A stretch of 64,000 bases of DNA, from positions 2,356,001 through 2,420,000 of the forward strand of contig NZ_CP014766.1 in assembly GCF_001611675.1 (NCBI RefSeq). The letters are read 5' to 3'. The DNA is from Pontibacter akesuensis. Its GTDB lineage: Bacteria > Bacteroidota > Bacteroidia > Cytophagales > Hymenobacteraceae. Below the pieces are notes generated by a model, which made no database searches, was not told where the DNA came from, and worked only from the letters and a program-made list of their open reading frames with translations. A program made the position numbers and the translations under genes. Positions within the stretch are counted from its first letter, which is position 1. Every line of letters begins with the position of its first letter. Of this stretch, positions 25,195-34,102 are shown one piece after another.

Positions 25195-27993
25195 ATGAAA
25201 TCTTTTCTAACACTTCTCCTCCTCCTCACCACCGCCACCTTCAGCTTTGCCCAAGAGGGTACGCTGAAAGGCAAAGTAACCGATAAGCTAACGGGCGAAG
25301 AAATAATAGGCGCCGTAGTCTTCATCAAAGGCACTCCCAAAGGCACCACAACCGACTACGAAGGAAACTTCGCGTTGCCGCTTGCCCCTGGCACCTATAA
25401 TTTGTCTGTTACCTTTCTGTCTTACAAGCCTTACGAGCAGGCAGGACTACAGGTAACGGCAGGGCAGCCAACCACAGTTAATATACAGCTGGAAGAAAAC
25501 ACCACGCAGATACAGACAGTGGAGATAGTGGGAGCACGGCAGACAAACACAGAGGCCGCCGTGCTGCAGACCATGCGCCAGAGCGAGGTGGTGGTAAGTG
25601 GTGTGGCAGGCGAGCAAATCGCCAAGTCCATGGACCGGGACGCTGCCGCTGTGGTACGCCGCATTCCGGGAGTAACGGTTATGAACGATCGCTACATTAT
25701 GATCAGGGGCTTGAGCGAGCGCTACAACACCGTAATGCTGAATGATGCCCTGACCCCAAGTACAGAGCCAGACTCCCGCGCCTTTTCGTTCGACATACTT
25801 CCTACCAGCGTTCTTGACCGGATCATGGTGTTCAAGTCAGGGTCGCCGGAATTGCCTGGCGAGTTTGGCGGCGGCGTCATCAAAGTATACACGAAGAACT
25901 TCGCCACCGAAAACACCACCAGCATCGGTATATCGGGCGGCTACCGCGGGGGCACCACCTTCAACAACATCAGCACGCAAAAAGGCAGTGGCACCGATTT
26001 TCTTGGATTTGATAACGGCGAAAGGGCACTGCCGGGAGGATTCCCGGCCAACGTGAACAACGTAAGCAGTGAAAGCCTTATTTCTGCTGCCAGACAACTC
26101 GACGGAGACTGGTCTACCAATAAGCTGAATGCTCTGCCGGACCTGCGCCTTTCATTGGGGCTGACGCGCCGCTTTTTTATAGGCAACACGGAAGCCAGCA
26201 ACCTGACGGCCGTTTCATACAGCAACACGAGCCAGGTGCTGGATGTGGAGCGTTACCGCTACACGGCTTTTGATGAGCAGCAGCAGAAAAGTCCGCTGGA
26301 ATATAAGTATAACGACATCGAATCGAGCCAGAACAACCGCCTGGGTATTATCAGCAACTGGGCCTTCCGGTTGAATAACAACAACAAGATTGAATTCCGC
26401 AACCTGTTCAACCAGCTCGGGCAATCGCAGGTGGTGGAGCGCTCGGGAATAGAACTGCAGGGCAAGGATGTGGATGTGCGCAACATTGCACAGCGCTACG
26501 AATCCAGAACCATTTACTCCGGCCAGCTGCAGGGCACGCACGACCTGGACAACGAACGCACCAGCTATACCTGGACCGCAGGCTATAACTACTCCAACCG
26601 CAACGAGCCGAACTTTAAGCGCATCAGGTCACAGCGCAACATCGGTAGCGACGAGCCTTTCCTTTGGGTGATTCCTGCTTTTGCCGCCAGTACTTTTGAT
26701 GCAGGCCGCTTTTACTCTGACATGCACGAGAACACCATTATGGCGAGCGGCCAGGTAGAGCACAGCTTCGCGGGGAAAGACACATTGGCGGAGAACCAGC
26801 CAAAGATCCGTGTGGGCTTTTACACAGAAAACAAGGACAGGACCTTTGATGCGCGCTGGATGTCTTACACGGTTTCGGATCCATCGCAGTTCAACAACAA
26901 CCTGCTGACACTGCCCTTGGGCGAGCTGTTCAACCCGCAAAACATAAATACTACCGGGTTCAGCCTGAGGGAGGGCACCAACCCTACCGACCGCTACGAT
27001 GCTTCTAACTTACTGGTGGCAGGTTATGTGGGAGGCAGCCTTCCGGTTAACGCTAAGCTAAATTTGTCGGGCGGCGTACGTGTGGAATACAACAAGCAGC
27101 AACTGACTTCCTCGCAGTATGGCGGCGGTAAGCTGGAGGTGGATAACCCCATCACAAGTATACTCCCATCGCTTAACGCCACCTACAACTACAGCGAACG
27201 CTCTCTTTTCAGAGGTGGCTACAGCATCAGTGTGAACCGCCCAGAGTTCAGGGAACTGGCGCCCTTTGCCTACTACGATTTTCAGCTGAACGCGGAAATT
27301 CAGGGTAATGAGAACCTGACAACAGCTACAATACACAACGCCGACCTGCGATACGAGTTCTACCCTAACCCAACCGAGATCCTTTCGTTTGGCGTGTTTT
27401 ACAAGTACTTCAACAGCCCGATAGAAATCTACAGCCTGCCAACATCCGGTAACCCCATTTACAAGCCGGGCAACGCAAAGAGCGGCCAAAGCTATGGTGT
27501 AGAGGCTGAAGTAAGGAAGTCCTTCCTGAACCTATCGAACAACAGTATCATCCAAAACCTAAGCCTTGTGCTGAACGCCTCCCTCATCGAGAGTAAAGTT
27601 GACTTGGGTGAAGCGACAGAAGGGCAGGATCGAAACAGGGCCATGTATGGCCAGTCGCCTTACATCGTGAACACCGGCCTGTATTACCAGGACGATGCCC
27701 GTGACCTGCAGGTAAGCCTCCTGTACAACGTGATCGGCAAGCGCATCTTTACGGTGGGCGACGACCAGACACCAACTGTTTACGAGATGCCCCGCAACGT
27801 GCTGGACCTCTCCCTGACAAAGGGATTTGGGAAGCACTTCGAGGTGAAAGCAGGTATCCAGGACATTCTGAACCAAAAAGTGAGACTGATCCAGGACTCC
27901 AACCGAAACGCCAAAATTGACGGCGTGGACGAAGACTTCATCACCTACAGGCTTGGCAGCTACACAACAGTGGGTGTGAACTACAACTTCTAG
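25195..27993 (+). CDS. TonB-dependent outer-membrane receptor, Pho-controlled
   Basis: This 932-residue receptor imports a substrate across the outer membrane using TonB energy. A signal peptide ends at Ala19, a carboxypeptidase-regulatory-like domain fills about 21-105 (GTLKGKVTDKLTGEEIIGAVVFIKG), and the plug follows with IMIRGLSERYNTVMLND and PGEFGGGVIKVYTK. The barrel ends in a C-terminal phenylalanine (VGVNYNF). No SusD partner follows; instead a surface-type lipoprotein starts 49 bases later. The upstream operator array and the neighbouring pst genes point to expression in phosphate starvation. The substrate is unknown; an organic phosphorus compound or polyphosphate is a reasonable guess. 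Confidence 0.9.
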   Translation: MKSFLTLLLLLTTATFSFAQEGTLKGKVTDKLTGEEIIGAVVFIKGTPKGTTTDYEGNFALPLAPGTYNLSVTFLSYKPYEQAGLQVTAGQPTTVNIQLEENTTQIQTVEIVGARQTNTEAAVLQTMRQSEVVVSGVAGEQIAKSMDRDAAAVVRRIPGVTVMNDRYIMIRGLSERYNTVMLNDALTPSTEPDSRAFSFDILPTSVLDRIMVFKSGSPELPGEFGGGVIKVYTKNFATENTTSIGISGGYRGGTTFNNISTQKGSGTDFLGFDNGERALPGGFPANVNNVSSESLISAARQLDGDWSTNKLNALPDLRLSLGLTRRFFIGNTEASNLTAVSYSNTSQVLDVERYRYTAFDEQQQKSPLEYKYNDIESSQNNRLGIISNWAFRLNNNNKIEFRNLFNQLGQSQVVERSGIELQGKDVDVRNIAQRYESRTIYSGQLQGTHDLDNERTSYTWTAGYNYSNRNEPNFKRIRSQRNIGSDEPFLWVIPAFAASTFDAGRFYSDMHENTIMASGQVEHSFAGKDTLAENQPKIRVGFYTENKDRTFDARWMSYTVSDPSQFNNNLLTLPLGELFNPQNINTTGFSLREGTNPTDRYDASNLLVAGYVGGSLPVNAKLNLSGGVRVEYNKQQLTSSQYGGGKLEVDNPITSILPSLNATYNYSERSLFRGGYSISVNRPEFRELAPFAYYDFQLNAEIQGNENLTTATIHNADLRYEFYPNPTEILSFGVFYKYFNSPIEIYSLPTSGNPIYKPGNAKSGQSYGVEAEVRKSFLNLSNNSIIQNLSLVLNASLIESKVDLGEATEGQDRNRAMYGQSPYIVNTGLYYQDDARDLQVSLLYNVIGKRIFTVGDDQTPTVYEMPRNVLDLSLTKGFGKHFEVKAGIQDILNQKVRLIQDSNRNAKIDGVDEDFITYRLGSYTTVGVNYNF

Positions 27994-28042
27994 AACGATT
28001 TGATAACAAGCAAAAAACCTTTCAACCCAAAACCCAATAACA

Positions 28043-29374
28043 ATGAAAAAATTAAGCACATTACTACTGCTTGCTTTATTAGGTGTTGCTAACGTGTCCT
28101 GCGACGATGACAGCACGACAACGCCAACTCCGGTAGACAACACCAATGGCGTAGAGGAAATTAGTGGTGTCATCACTTCCGACATGACGCTTAAAGCTGA
28201 TAAGAAGTACCTGCTAAAAGGATTTGTATATGTACAGGCTCCCGCTAAACTGACAATAGAGCCGGGAACAATCATTAAAGGCGATCAAACCTCAAAAGGA
28301 TCGTTGATTATTGAGCGCGGTGCACAGATCATTGCACGCGGTACCGCTGAAAAGCCGATTGTATTTACATCTAACCAGCCAAAAGGCTCACGGAAATCCG
28401 GCGACTGGGGTGGCTTGATTTTGCTTGGTAACGCTCCGGTTAACGTGGGTAGCTCTGCCGCTATTGAAGGAGGCGTTGACAGGCTGTACGGTGGCTCTAA
28501 GGCCGACGACAACTCAGGCGTGCTGAAGTATGTGCGTGTGGAGTTTGCCGGTATTGCCTACCAGCCAGACAATGAGATCAACGGTATTACCTTTGGCGGT
28601 GTGGGTAGCGGCACAGAGATCGACTTTGTGCAGGTTTCTTTCAGCGGCGACGACGCCTTTGAATGGTTCGGTGGAAGTGCCAACGCCAAGCACCTGATCG
28701 CTTACAAAACGGTGGACGATATGTTTGACACGGACAACGGCTTTTCTGGTACTATCCAGTATGCGGTTGGTATAAGTGACCCAAACATTGCGGACGTCTC
28801 AAAATCTAACGGCTTTGAGTCTGACAACAACAAGGCAGGCGACGCGGCCACGCCAAACACAACGGCCAAGTTCTCGAACATCAGCTTGTTCGGCCCGTTG
28901 GCAACCGCTTCTACCACGGCACAGGCCAACTACGGAAGCGGTATCCACTTCAAGAAAAACACCAAGATATCCGTTTACAACTCTGTTATAGCCGGATGGC
29001 CGACAGGCATCTACCTGGATGGAGCTGCGGTAGAGGGAGGCGCAACAAACAATGAGCTTAACTTCAAGAATAATTATGTTGTTGCGGCCACAACGCCACT
29101 TAGGGTAGCCTCTGGCAGCACGTTTAACGTGCAAAGCTGGTACGATGCCAACGGAAACGTGCTGAAGACAGCTAACACAGACGTGATGATTGAAGGCGCA
29201 TTCAAACAAAGCGGCGCCCCTACGTTACTGCCGGGAACGGGCTCTGCGCTGCTAAGTGGTGCATCGTTTGCAAACCTAAATGGCTTTGAGCAGGTGCAGT
29301 ACATCGGCGCCTTCGGTGCTACTGATTGGACCGCCGGCTGGGCAAACTTCGACCCACAGAACACAGACTACTAG
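28043..29374 (+). CDS. Surface-type lipoprotein paired with the TonB receptor
   Basis: The gene is not recognised by name. The lipobox VSC puts lipid on Cys20, and the next residues are DDDS, an acidic run like the Bacteroidota export signal that sends lipoproteins to the cell surface. After a Thr/Pro linker the 443-residue protein has repeated strand-turn patterns (AKLTIEPGTIIKG, GSLIIERGAQIIARGTAEKPIVFTS) typical of a right-handed parallel beta helix, with many Gly/Asp/Asn. It shares the receptor's operon and ends at a strong terminator. A substrate-binding role like SusD, or an esterase role, are both possible. Confidence 0.75.
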   Translation: MKKLSTLLLLALLGVANVSCDDDSTTTPTPVDNTNGVEEISGVITSDMTLKADKKYLLKGFVYVQAPAKLTIEPGTIIKGDQTSKGSLIIERGAQIIARGTAEKPIVFTSNQPKGSRKSGDWGGLILLGNAPVNVGSSAAIEGGVDRLYGGSKADDNSGVLKYVRVEFAGIAYQPDNEINGITFGGVGSGTEIDFVQVSFSGDDAFEWFGGSANAKHLIAYKTVDDMFDTDNGFSGTIQYAVGISDPNIADVSKSNGFESDNNKAGDAATPNTTAKFSNISLFGPLATASTTAQANYGSGIHFKKNTKISVYNSVIAGWPTGIYLDGAAVEGGATNNELNFKNNYVVAATTPLRVASGSTFNVQSWYDANGNVLKTANTDVMIEGAFKQSGAPTLLPGTGSALLSGASFANLNGFEQVQYIGAFGATDWTAGWANFDPQNTDY

Positions 29375-29461
29375 GTTCCCTTCTGATAATATTGGTTGCA
29401 CATGTATGGGTGAGAAACATCGTGTCAGCCAGTAGCAGGCGGCTTAGTCTCCCGTCCTGCG

Positions 29462-29491
29462 AGAAACCCGCCAATCGGCGGGTTTCTTTTT
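29462..29491 (+). terminator. Terminator after the lipoprotein
   Basis: AGAAACCCGCC and GGCGGGTTTCT form an 11-pair stem with a four-base loop and a T run. Confidence 0.9.
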
Positions 29492-29525
29492 ATACTTCAA
29501 AATTAAGTTACAGGCAGTCGTGGCG

Positions 29526-29714
29526 CTAAAAGCTAACGCCTGATCCGCCGCCGCTACCGCCTAAATAACTGAACAGAAAGTAAGCCAGCGCAAGTATAAC
29601 GATCAGGCCAAGGCACCCAATGCCTGCGCAGCCGCCACGGCCTCTTCCGCCCGTTCTGCCCCCGCCGCCCATCAGTTTGCGCAGCAAAAACATTTTCAGC
29701 AATCCTCTAAACAT
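29526..29714 (-). CDS. Small glycine-rich membrane protein
   Basis: This 62-residue protein has a basic, Gly/Arg-rich N-terminal half (GGGGRTGGRGRGG), one hydrophobic helix (GIGCLGLIVILALAYFLFSYL) and a Gly/Ser tail. No function is known. It lies just downstream of the MoxR gene, with a separate weak -7 candidate upstream. Confidence 0.55.
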   Translation of the reverse strand: MFRGLLKMFLLRKLMGGGGRTGGRGRGGCAGIGCLGLIVILALAYFLFSYLGGSGGGSGVSF

Positions 29715-29884
29715 ACTCCTTTATTCAAGTGGAACAACAATAAACACTCCCGCACCACAAAGGTGCAGGAGGTTAGGAGTTACGCAGGAGTTGACGGTAG
29801 TGTTTGTATGGTTGCCGAAGGAGGGCATTCTTACCGGTGCCCCTGGCCAGGAAAGTAGGGTGTTCTGCAGCCTTGCCGCTATAC

Positions 29885-30844
29885 TTAGCTGATCGGTACT
29901 TTGCGCAGGATGGCCTCAATAAAATCCTTTGTCCTGATGCCGTCGGCCTCGGCTTCGTAATTGAGGATGATGCGGTGGTTCATCACATCATGGGCCACGT
30001 CCTTGATGTCCTCTGGCAGCACGTAATCGCGGTCGTCGAAGTAGGCAACGGCTTTGGCCGCGCGGTTCAGGGCTATACTTGCCCGCGGCGACACGCCAAA
30101 TTGAATGTAGGGGGCAAACTCCTCCAGGTCGTACTCAGCCGGTCGCCGGGTGGCAAACACCAGCTCAATGATATACTTTTCCAGTGTCTCGGAAATCTGC
30201 ACCTGGTTTATCTCGTTCCGGATAGCGAAAATGTCTTCTTTTGAAAGCACTTTGGTTACCGCATCGGTAAAGCTCATGTTGGCCATGCGGCGCATGATTT
30301 CCAGCTCGTCCTCCTTCCTGGGGTAGTCGATGTACACTTTCATCATGAAGCGGTCTACCTGGGCTTCGGGCAGCGGGTAAGTACCCTCATGCTCCACAGG
30401 GTTTTGGGTGGCCAGCACCAGGAAGGGCAAATCCAGCATAAAGGTGGTCTCGCCAATGGTTACCTGCTTTTCCTGCATCGCCTCCAGCAAAGCCGACTGC
30501 ACCTTGGCGGGAGAGCGGTTCACCTCGTCGGCAAGTATAAGGTTGGCAAAAATCGGCCCCTTCTTCACCTCGAAAATAGAGGCGTTCTGGTTGTAGATCA
30601 TCGTGCCGATGAGGTCGGAGGGCAGCAGGTCGGGCGTGAACTGAAGCCGCTGGAAATCGAGGTGCAGCGCCTTTGAAAGCGAGTTGATGGTAAGGGTCTT
30701 AGCGAGCCCGGGCACGCCCTCCAGCAGAATGTGCCCGCCGGTAAACAAGCCAATCAGCAGGCGGTCCACCATGTAGGACTGGCCTACCACTACCTTGCTT
30801 ACCTCATTCAGTACCTGTTTTATTTTGAGTTGATATGTCTTCAC
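29885..30844 (-). CDS. MoxR-family AAA+ ATPase
   Basis: MoxR ATPases act as chaperones that fit metals or ligands into partner proteins, often with VWA-domain proteins. Walker A is GVPGLAKT at residues 43-50, Walker B is LILADEVNRSPAKVQSALLEAM, and Sensor 1 is LVLATQNPVEHEGTYPLPEAQVDRF. The 319-residue length is usual. No DUF58 or VWA gene is next to it, which is unusual because such partners normally sit downstream. Confidence 0.93.
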   Translation of the reverse strand: MKTYQLKIKQVLNEVSKVVVGQSYMVDRLLIGLFTGGHILLEGVPGLAKTLTINSLSKALHLDFQRLQFTPDLLPSDLIGTMIYNQNASIFEVKKGPIFANLILADEVNRSPAKVQSALLEAMQEKQVTIGETTFMLDLPFLVLATQNPVEHEGTYPLPEAQVDRFMMKVYIDYPRKEDELEIMRRMANMSFTDAVTKVLSKEDIFAIRNEINQVQISETLEKYIIELVFATRRPAEYDLEEFAPYIQFGVSPRASIALNRAAKAVAYFDDRDYVLPEDIKDVAHDVMNHRIILNYEAEADGIRTKDFIEAILRKVPIS

Positions 30845-30956
30845 GGTTTGCAGCTATAGCAGGAGCACGGTATCAGACACCTGTGCCCATAAAAGGCTTA
30901 AATATAGCGATAATACGCTAGTTGTGCCAAGTTATTGCCGGCAGTGGCTACAAAAC

Positions 30957-30984
30957 AAAAAAGCACCCGGTGTGGGTGCTTTTT
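30957..30984 (-). terminator. Terminator after the 31.0-kb gene
   Basis: AAAAAAGCACCC and GGGTGCTTTTT form an 8-11 pair stem with T run on the minus strand; it could also act on the plus strand. Confidence 0.8.
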
Positions 30985-31004
30985 ACTATATCTAAAGGAG
31001 CGGC

Positions 31005-31445
31005 CTATGCCGCCGCCATACTAGGTTCGTTGAACTGGAGCGTTGAAACGCGGTTGTGCTGGGCCTGCTTCACCATGTCAATCAGGCTGCGGATGCTGTT
31101 GTCCTCAACATCCAGCGGTAACACCATGGTGTCTCCTGCTGTGGTGCGCACATGCACTTTTCGCCGGTGCGTCATCAGGTAAAGGGCAATAAAGAAGCCG
31201 CTCAGCAAGAAGAAGGAATCGTTGAAATATACGAGCAACGCCGCCGCGATACTTAGGAGCAGGTATAGGGTATTGCCGGAGAGCTTTAGCTCCCAGGCGG
31301 CGATGTCTTCGAGCATGACGGCCTGCCCGGCCTTTTGGGACCAGATGGCGCGCCGCTGAATCAGGCGATGTGTCGTGAGGGCGAGGCGCTTATCCACAGT
31401 CTGGATAAGGTACTGCTCTCCAGGTAATAGCTTATGTGTAGCCAT
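31005..31445 (-). CDS. PH-like domain membrane protein
   Basis: This 146-residue protein starts MATHKLLPGEQYLIQTVDKRLALTTHRLIQR, which resembles bacterial PH-like domains, followed by two close hydrophobic segments (about residues 55-85) and a second soluble strand-rich part HVRTTAGDTMVLPLDVED. No known function. The frame opens to 31502, but ATG at 31445 fits the domain start. A full -7 match lies 126 bases upstream. Confidence 0.65.
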   Translation of the reverse strand: MATHKLLPGEQYLIQTVDKRLALTTHRLIQRRAIWSQKAGQAVMLEDIAAWELKLSGNTLYLLLSIAAALLVYFNDSFFLLSGFFIALYLMTHRRKVHVRTTAGDTMVLPLDVEDNSIRSLIDMVKQAQHNRVSTLQFNEPSMAAA

Positions 31446-31570
31446 TTTTGCCGGAGTATTAAGTTTGTTGAATTTTGGGTAGCGTATAAAAGTCAGTAGC
31501 ACAGCTTCCGGGAGTTGATGTTATACAAAGAAGATTCCGAAAACCTAAAAATGGTTGCACTCTATAGGGG

Positions 31571-31578
31571 CAAATATA
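31571..31578 (-). promoter_or_regulatory. Candidate -7 element for the PH-like gene
   Basis: TATATTTG on the minus strand, a full match to TAnnTTTG. Confidence 0.5.
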
Positions 31579-31708
31579 GAAATATTTTACAAGCCGCTAA
31601 GCTTCTATGCCCCCTGCTGGTATGCCTTCTTATACGTTCGCTTTGTTAAAACGCTGTAAGTAAGCTGGATAGTGTGCCCGGGGAGCCGAAAAAAAAGGCC
31701 GGGGAGGC

Positions 31709-31756
31709 AAAAAAAATCAGCTTACTATATATTTTCATCAATATAGTAAGCTGATT
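31709..31756 (-). terminator. Terminator with 16-pair stem
   Basis: AATCAGCTTACTATAT (31715-31730) and its exact complement at 31741-31756 form a stem, followed by eight T on the minus strand. It ends the acidic-protein transcript. Confidence 0.9.
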
Positions 31757-31773
31757 CTATATGTTTCCTGCGC

Positions 31774-32160
31774 TTAGGCTGTCAGGTACAGCTCGCCCTC
31801 GTAGCCGTGGGCGCGCTGGTTTTTGAAGCGCGTAATGTCAGATTGCATGTTGTCGTAAATCTCCTGAATCTCCTCAGAGTCCTGAGTCAGGGGTTTGATG
31901 TGCTCGCTTAGAAGCTTGGCCGCCAGCGGGTAAAACTTGGCGTCATCAGTATTCTTCACGTTCACTTTAAATGAGCTAACGGCACTTTCCAGTTTCTTCA
32001 GCGCAGGATACTCCCCCTTGTACTCCTGTATGGTGTCACGAAGCTTCTCCCGTATCATCAGGTACAGGTCCTCTTCAAACGTCATACCGAAGTCATCTTC
32101 ATCCTCATCTTCGTCATCGTTAAAAGCGAGGTCGTCGTCGTAGTCAAAATCGTCTTTCAT
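31774..32160 (-). CDS. Small acidic protein of unknown function
   Basis: This 128-residue cytosolic protein begins with about 25 residues that are nearly all Asp, Glu and aromatic (DDFDYDDDLAFNDDEDEDEDD), then a helical domain YLMIREKLRDTIQEYKGEYPALKKLE and LAAKLLSEHIKPLTQD. The acidic tail could mimic nucleic acid or chelate a cation. I do not recognise the family. Confidence 0.7.
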   Translation of the reverse strand: MKDDFDYDDDLAFNDDEDEDEDDFGMTFEEDLYLMIREKLRDTIQEYKGEYPALKKLESAVSSFKVNVKNTDDAKFYPLAAKLLSEHIKPLTQDSEEIQEIYDNMQSDITRFKNQRAHGYEGELYLTA

Positions 32161-32480
32161 GGCTGGTAAGCTGTTTTGTTTAAAATGTTAGTACGGGTTA
32201 CAAAGCTGTTTGTGTCGGATTGGGCTTATTTTTTAAAGCACCCCGGTTAAAGCCAAACGTCAGGCCAAAGCAAGCGGCGCTGGTAAAGCGGGTGCATAAT
32301 TAATGTTTCAGCTGCTTATTTGCAATGCCTACGGAGCCAATTCTGCCATGTTTTCTCTTTTTGCGAAATACCGGGCTGCCGTATGCCGATGGCACCGGTA
32401 CTGCCTTGAATGACCTGTTACGGGCACAAAAAAAGCCGCTGTGTTGGCAGCGGCTTTTTCTATACTTTATACGTGGCAGA
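32161..32480. other. Gap without a gene
   Basis: The gap holds the shared hairpin at 32428-32459 and nothing else that I can support. A frame at 32325-32783 on the plus strand runs into the opposite gene and is a shadow. Confidence 0.6.
32428..32459. terminator. Hairpin with A and T runs on both sides
   Basis: AAAAAAAGCCGCTG and CAGCGGCTTTTT form a stem flanked by A on one side and T on the other. It ends the 32481-33584 transcript on the minus strand. Confidence 0.85.
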
Positions 32481-33584
32481 TCAGGCGAACTTGCGCTCCA
32501 CCAGGCGGAGCAGTTTGTTTACATGCTCCTGCTTTTTGGTCCAGTCATACTTGGGGGCCAGGGTGTGGGTAACGTACTGTGTGGCAGTCTGCGCATCCGT
32601 GAAGTTGTCGAGCGTCTGGATGGTCTGGTAGTAGGTCAGGTTATCGCCGTCGAACAGCTCGTTGATGAAGCTGAAGCGCTGGTTAATGGAAATAGAGTTC
32701 TTCAGCGAGTCTATTTTGCGGTTGCTGTGCGAATCGGCGACAGAGGAGGATACTGGCGTCGCCTTGCGGAAGTTATCGTTTAGCGTGGGGCGCACGTTTA
32801 CCGGGGCCTCATCCTCGGCATCGTCATCCTCCTGCTTGTACATGGCCGGGCGCGCCACAGGCACCTGAGCCTCCCGCTGCGCTGTGTGGATCGGGGCCAC
32901 CACGTCTTTCTCCTGTACCGGCGCCGGTGGCGCAGGCTTTGGCGCTGCGTAGGCGGCTGGAGCTTGTTCTTTCACCTCTTCCTCGGTTATCGGGAGCAGG
33001 TTGTTGAACTGGCTGAGCAGCTGGCTTAGCGGCGTGCGCTGCTGCTGGTTGGCGTTAATGTAAAGCTTAAAGCGGCTAAGTATGTATTCGCGGTCGCGGC
33101 TGCTCGGCGACAAAGTATCAATAAAGCCGGCAAAGAGCGCTTTGTCGATGTCGATATAGCGCAGGTTCTCCTGCAGCTTTGGCAGCGTAATTTCCTCTTG
33201 AATGCGCAGAAACTTCTCCTCAAACGTGGTAACAGGCGCCAGCACCACCAGAAAGGTGTCGTAAATGGCTTTCTGCAGCAGCGGCTCAAACGCATTGCGC
33301 TTCATCAGGATCTTGCGCGAGATCACGTTCATAAAGTTCAGCAGCGCCTCCTTCACCTCCTCGTGCTCATAGTCGAAGTAGGGGCTGCGCAGGTTGGCCA
33401 TCTCCTGGTGCCACTTGAGCAGCAGCTCTTTGATCACAAAAAGGTTTACCTGCTTGATGGGCGTAAAACTGATCAGCTGAGGCCCGTTCAGGGTGTCGTG
33501 TGAGGCAAAGTGACGGTCGCAAAGCAGATTTGCCAGCTCTTTGCTGTACCGTTCCAGGTGTAATTGATTATATTTGTCTTCCAT
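32481..33584 (-). CDS. Conserved helical protein with Pro/Ala linker
   Basis: The gene is not recognised by name. The 367-residue protein has an all-helical N-terminal half (about 1-195), a Pro/Ala/Glu-rich linker around 205-245, and a C-terminal helical part SISINQRFSFINELFDGDNLTYYQTIQTLDNFTD. No signal peptide or membrane segment is present, so it is cytosolic. The C-terminal pattern FSFINELFDGD occurs in Bacteroidota proteins of unknown function. It is convergent with the gene on its left only through gaps. Confidence 0.75.
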   Translation of the reverse strand: MEDKYNQLHLERYSKELANLLCDRHFASHDTLNGPQLISFTPIKQVNLFVIKELLLKWHQEMANLRSPYFDYEHEEVKEALLNFMNVISRKILMKRNAFEPLLQKAIYDTFLVVLAPVTTFEEKFLRIQEEITLPKLQENLRYIDIDKALFAGFIDTLSPSSRDREYILSRFKLYINANQQQRTPLSQLLSQFNNLLPITEEEVKEQAPAAYAAPKPAPPAPVQEKDVVAPIHTAQREAQVPVARPAMYKQEDDDAEDEAPVNVRPTLNDNFRKATPVSSSVADSHSNRKIDSLKNSISINQRFSFINELFDGDNLTYYQTIQTLDNFTDAQTATQYVTHTLAPKYDWTKKQEHVNKLLRLVERKFA

Positions 33585-33617
33585 TGGTATCGCTTTCTTC
33601 TGTAAAGTTATAAAATT

Positions 33618-33941
33618 ATGCCGAAGTTAAGAGTGCAAAACCTGTTCGGCCTGGAGGTGGCGGTAGCCGAGGGACAAACCCTGCTCAAGGCCCTGCAGGC
33701 ACAGGGCACCGACTGGATGCACGCCTGCGGCGGCAAAGGACGCTGCACTTCCTGCCGCATTGTGGTGCAACAGGGCCTCCCGAACTTTTCGCCGCTCTCG
33801 GCAGCAGAGCTTCGCTACCGCGAAAAGGGCCGGCTGAAGGATAACGAACGATTAACGTGCCAATGTACGCTGACTGGCGGAGAAGTTACCGGAAATGTTC
33901 CCGAACAGACAAAACTGCCGCACATGAAGTATAGCAGTTAG
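33618..33941 (+). CDS. [2Fe-2S] ferredoxin
   Basis: This 107-residue ferredoxin is an electron carrier. Ligands Cys37, Cys43 and Cys46 lie in ACGGKGRCTSC, and the fourth is Cys81 or Cys83 in LTCQC. It differs from the ISC-type copy near 10 kb in the middle region, so the redox partner is probably different. The divergent neighbour is the helical protein at 32481-33584. Confidence 0.9.
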   Translation: MPKLRVQNLFGLEVAVAEGQTLLKALQAQGTDWMHACGGKGRCTSCRIVVQQGLPNFSPLSAAELRYREKGRLKDNERLTCQCTLTGGEVTGNVPEQTKLPHMKYSS

Positions 33942-34011
33942 AGGGTTAGAAAGGTTTAAATGAGTGATTGGGAAGTATAATGTATGAAAATCCTGTAAAT
34001 CCGCTCATCCT

Positions 34012-34031
34012 GTAAATCCTGATTCAGACAA
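34012..34031. repeat. Dispersed 20-bp repeat, copy 1
   Basis: GTAAATCCTGATTCAGACAA is identical at 45014-45033. Flanking ATCCTGTAAATCC pieces add a partial third unit here. It sits in the gap before tdk. Confidence 0.7.
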
Positions 34032-34102
34032 TCCGCACATTGTCAGAGCAGCACATTACCATCGTATTCACACATTTACAATTAGCACACCACACAGAAC
34101 AG

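Larger units (their letters stand above)
31446..31773. other. Gap with promoter and terminator only
   Basis: The gap holds the promoter of the PH-like gene (-7 at 31571-31578) and the terminator of the acidic-protein gene (31709-31756). Between them only homopolymer-rich sequence is seen (runs of A near 31.69 and 31.71 kb). No gene is visible. Confidence 0.7.

Noticed and set aside
25837..26228. Minus-strand frames in the TonB receptor gene
   Set aside because: Antisense shadows of a GC-rich coding region.
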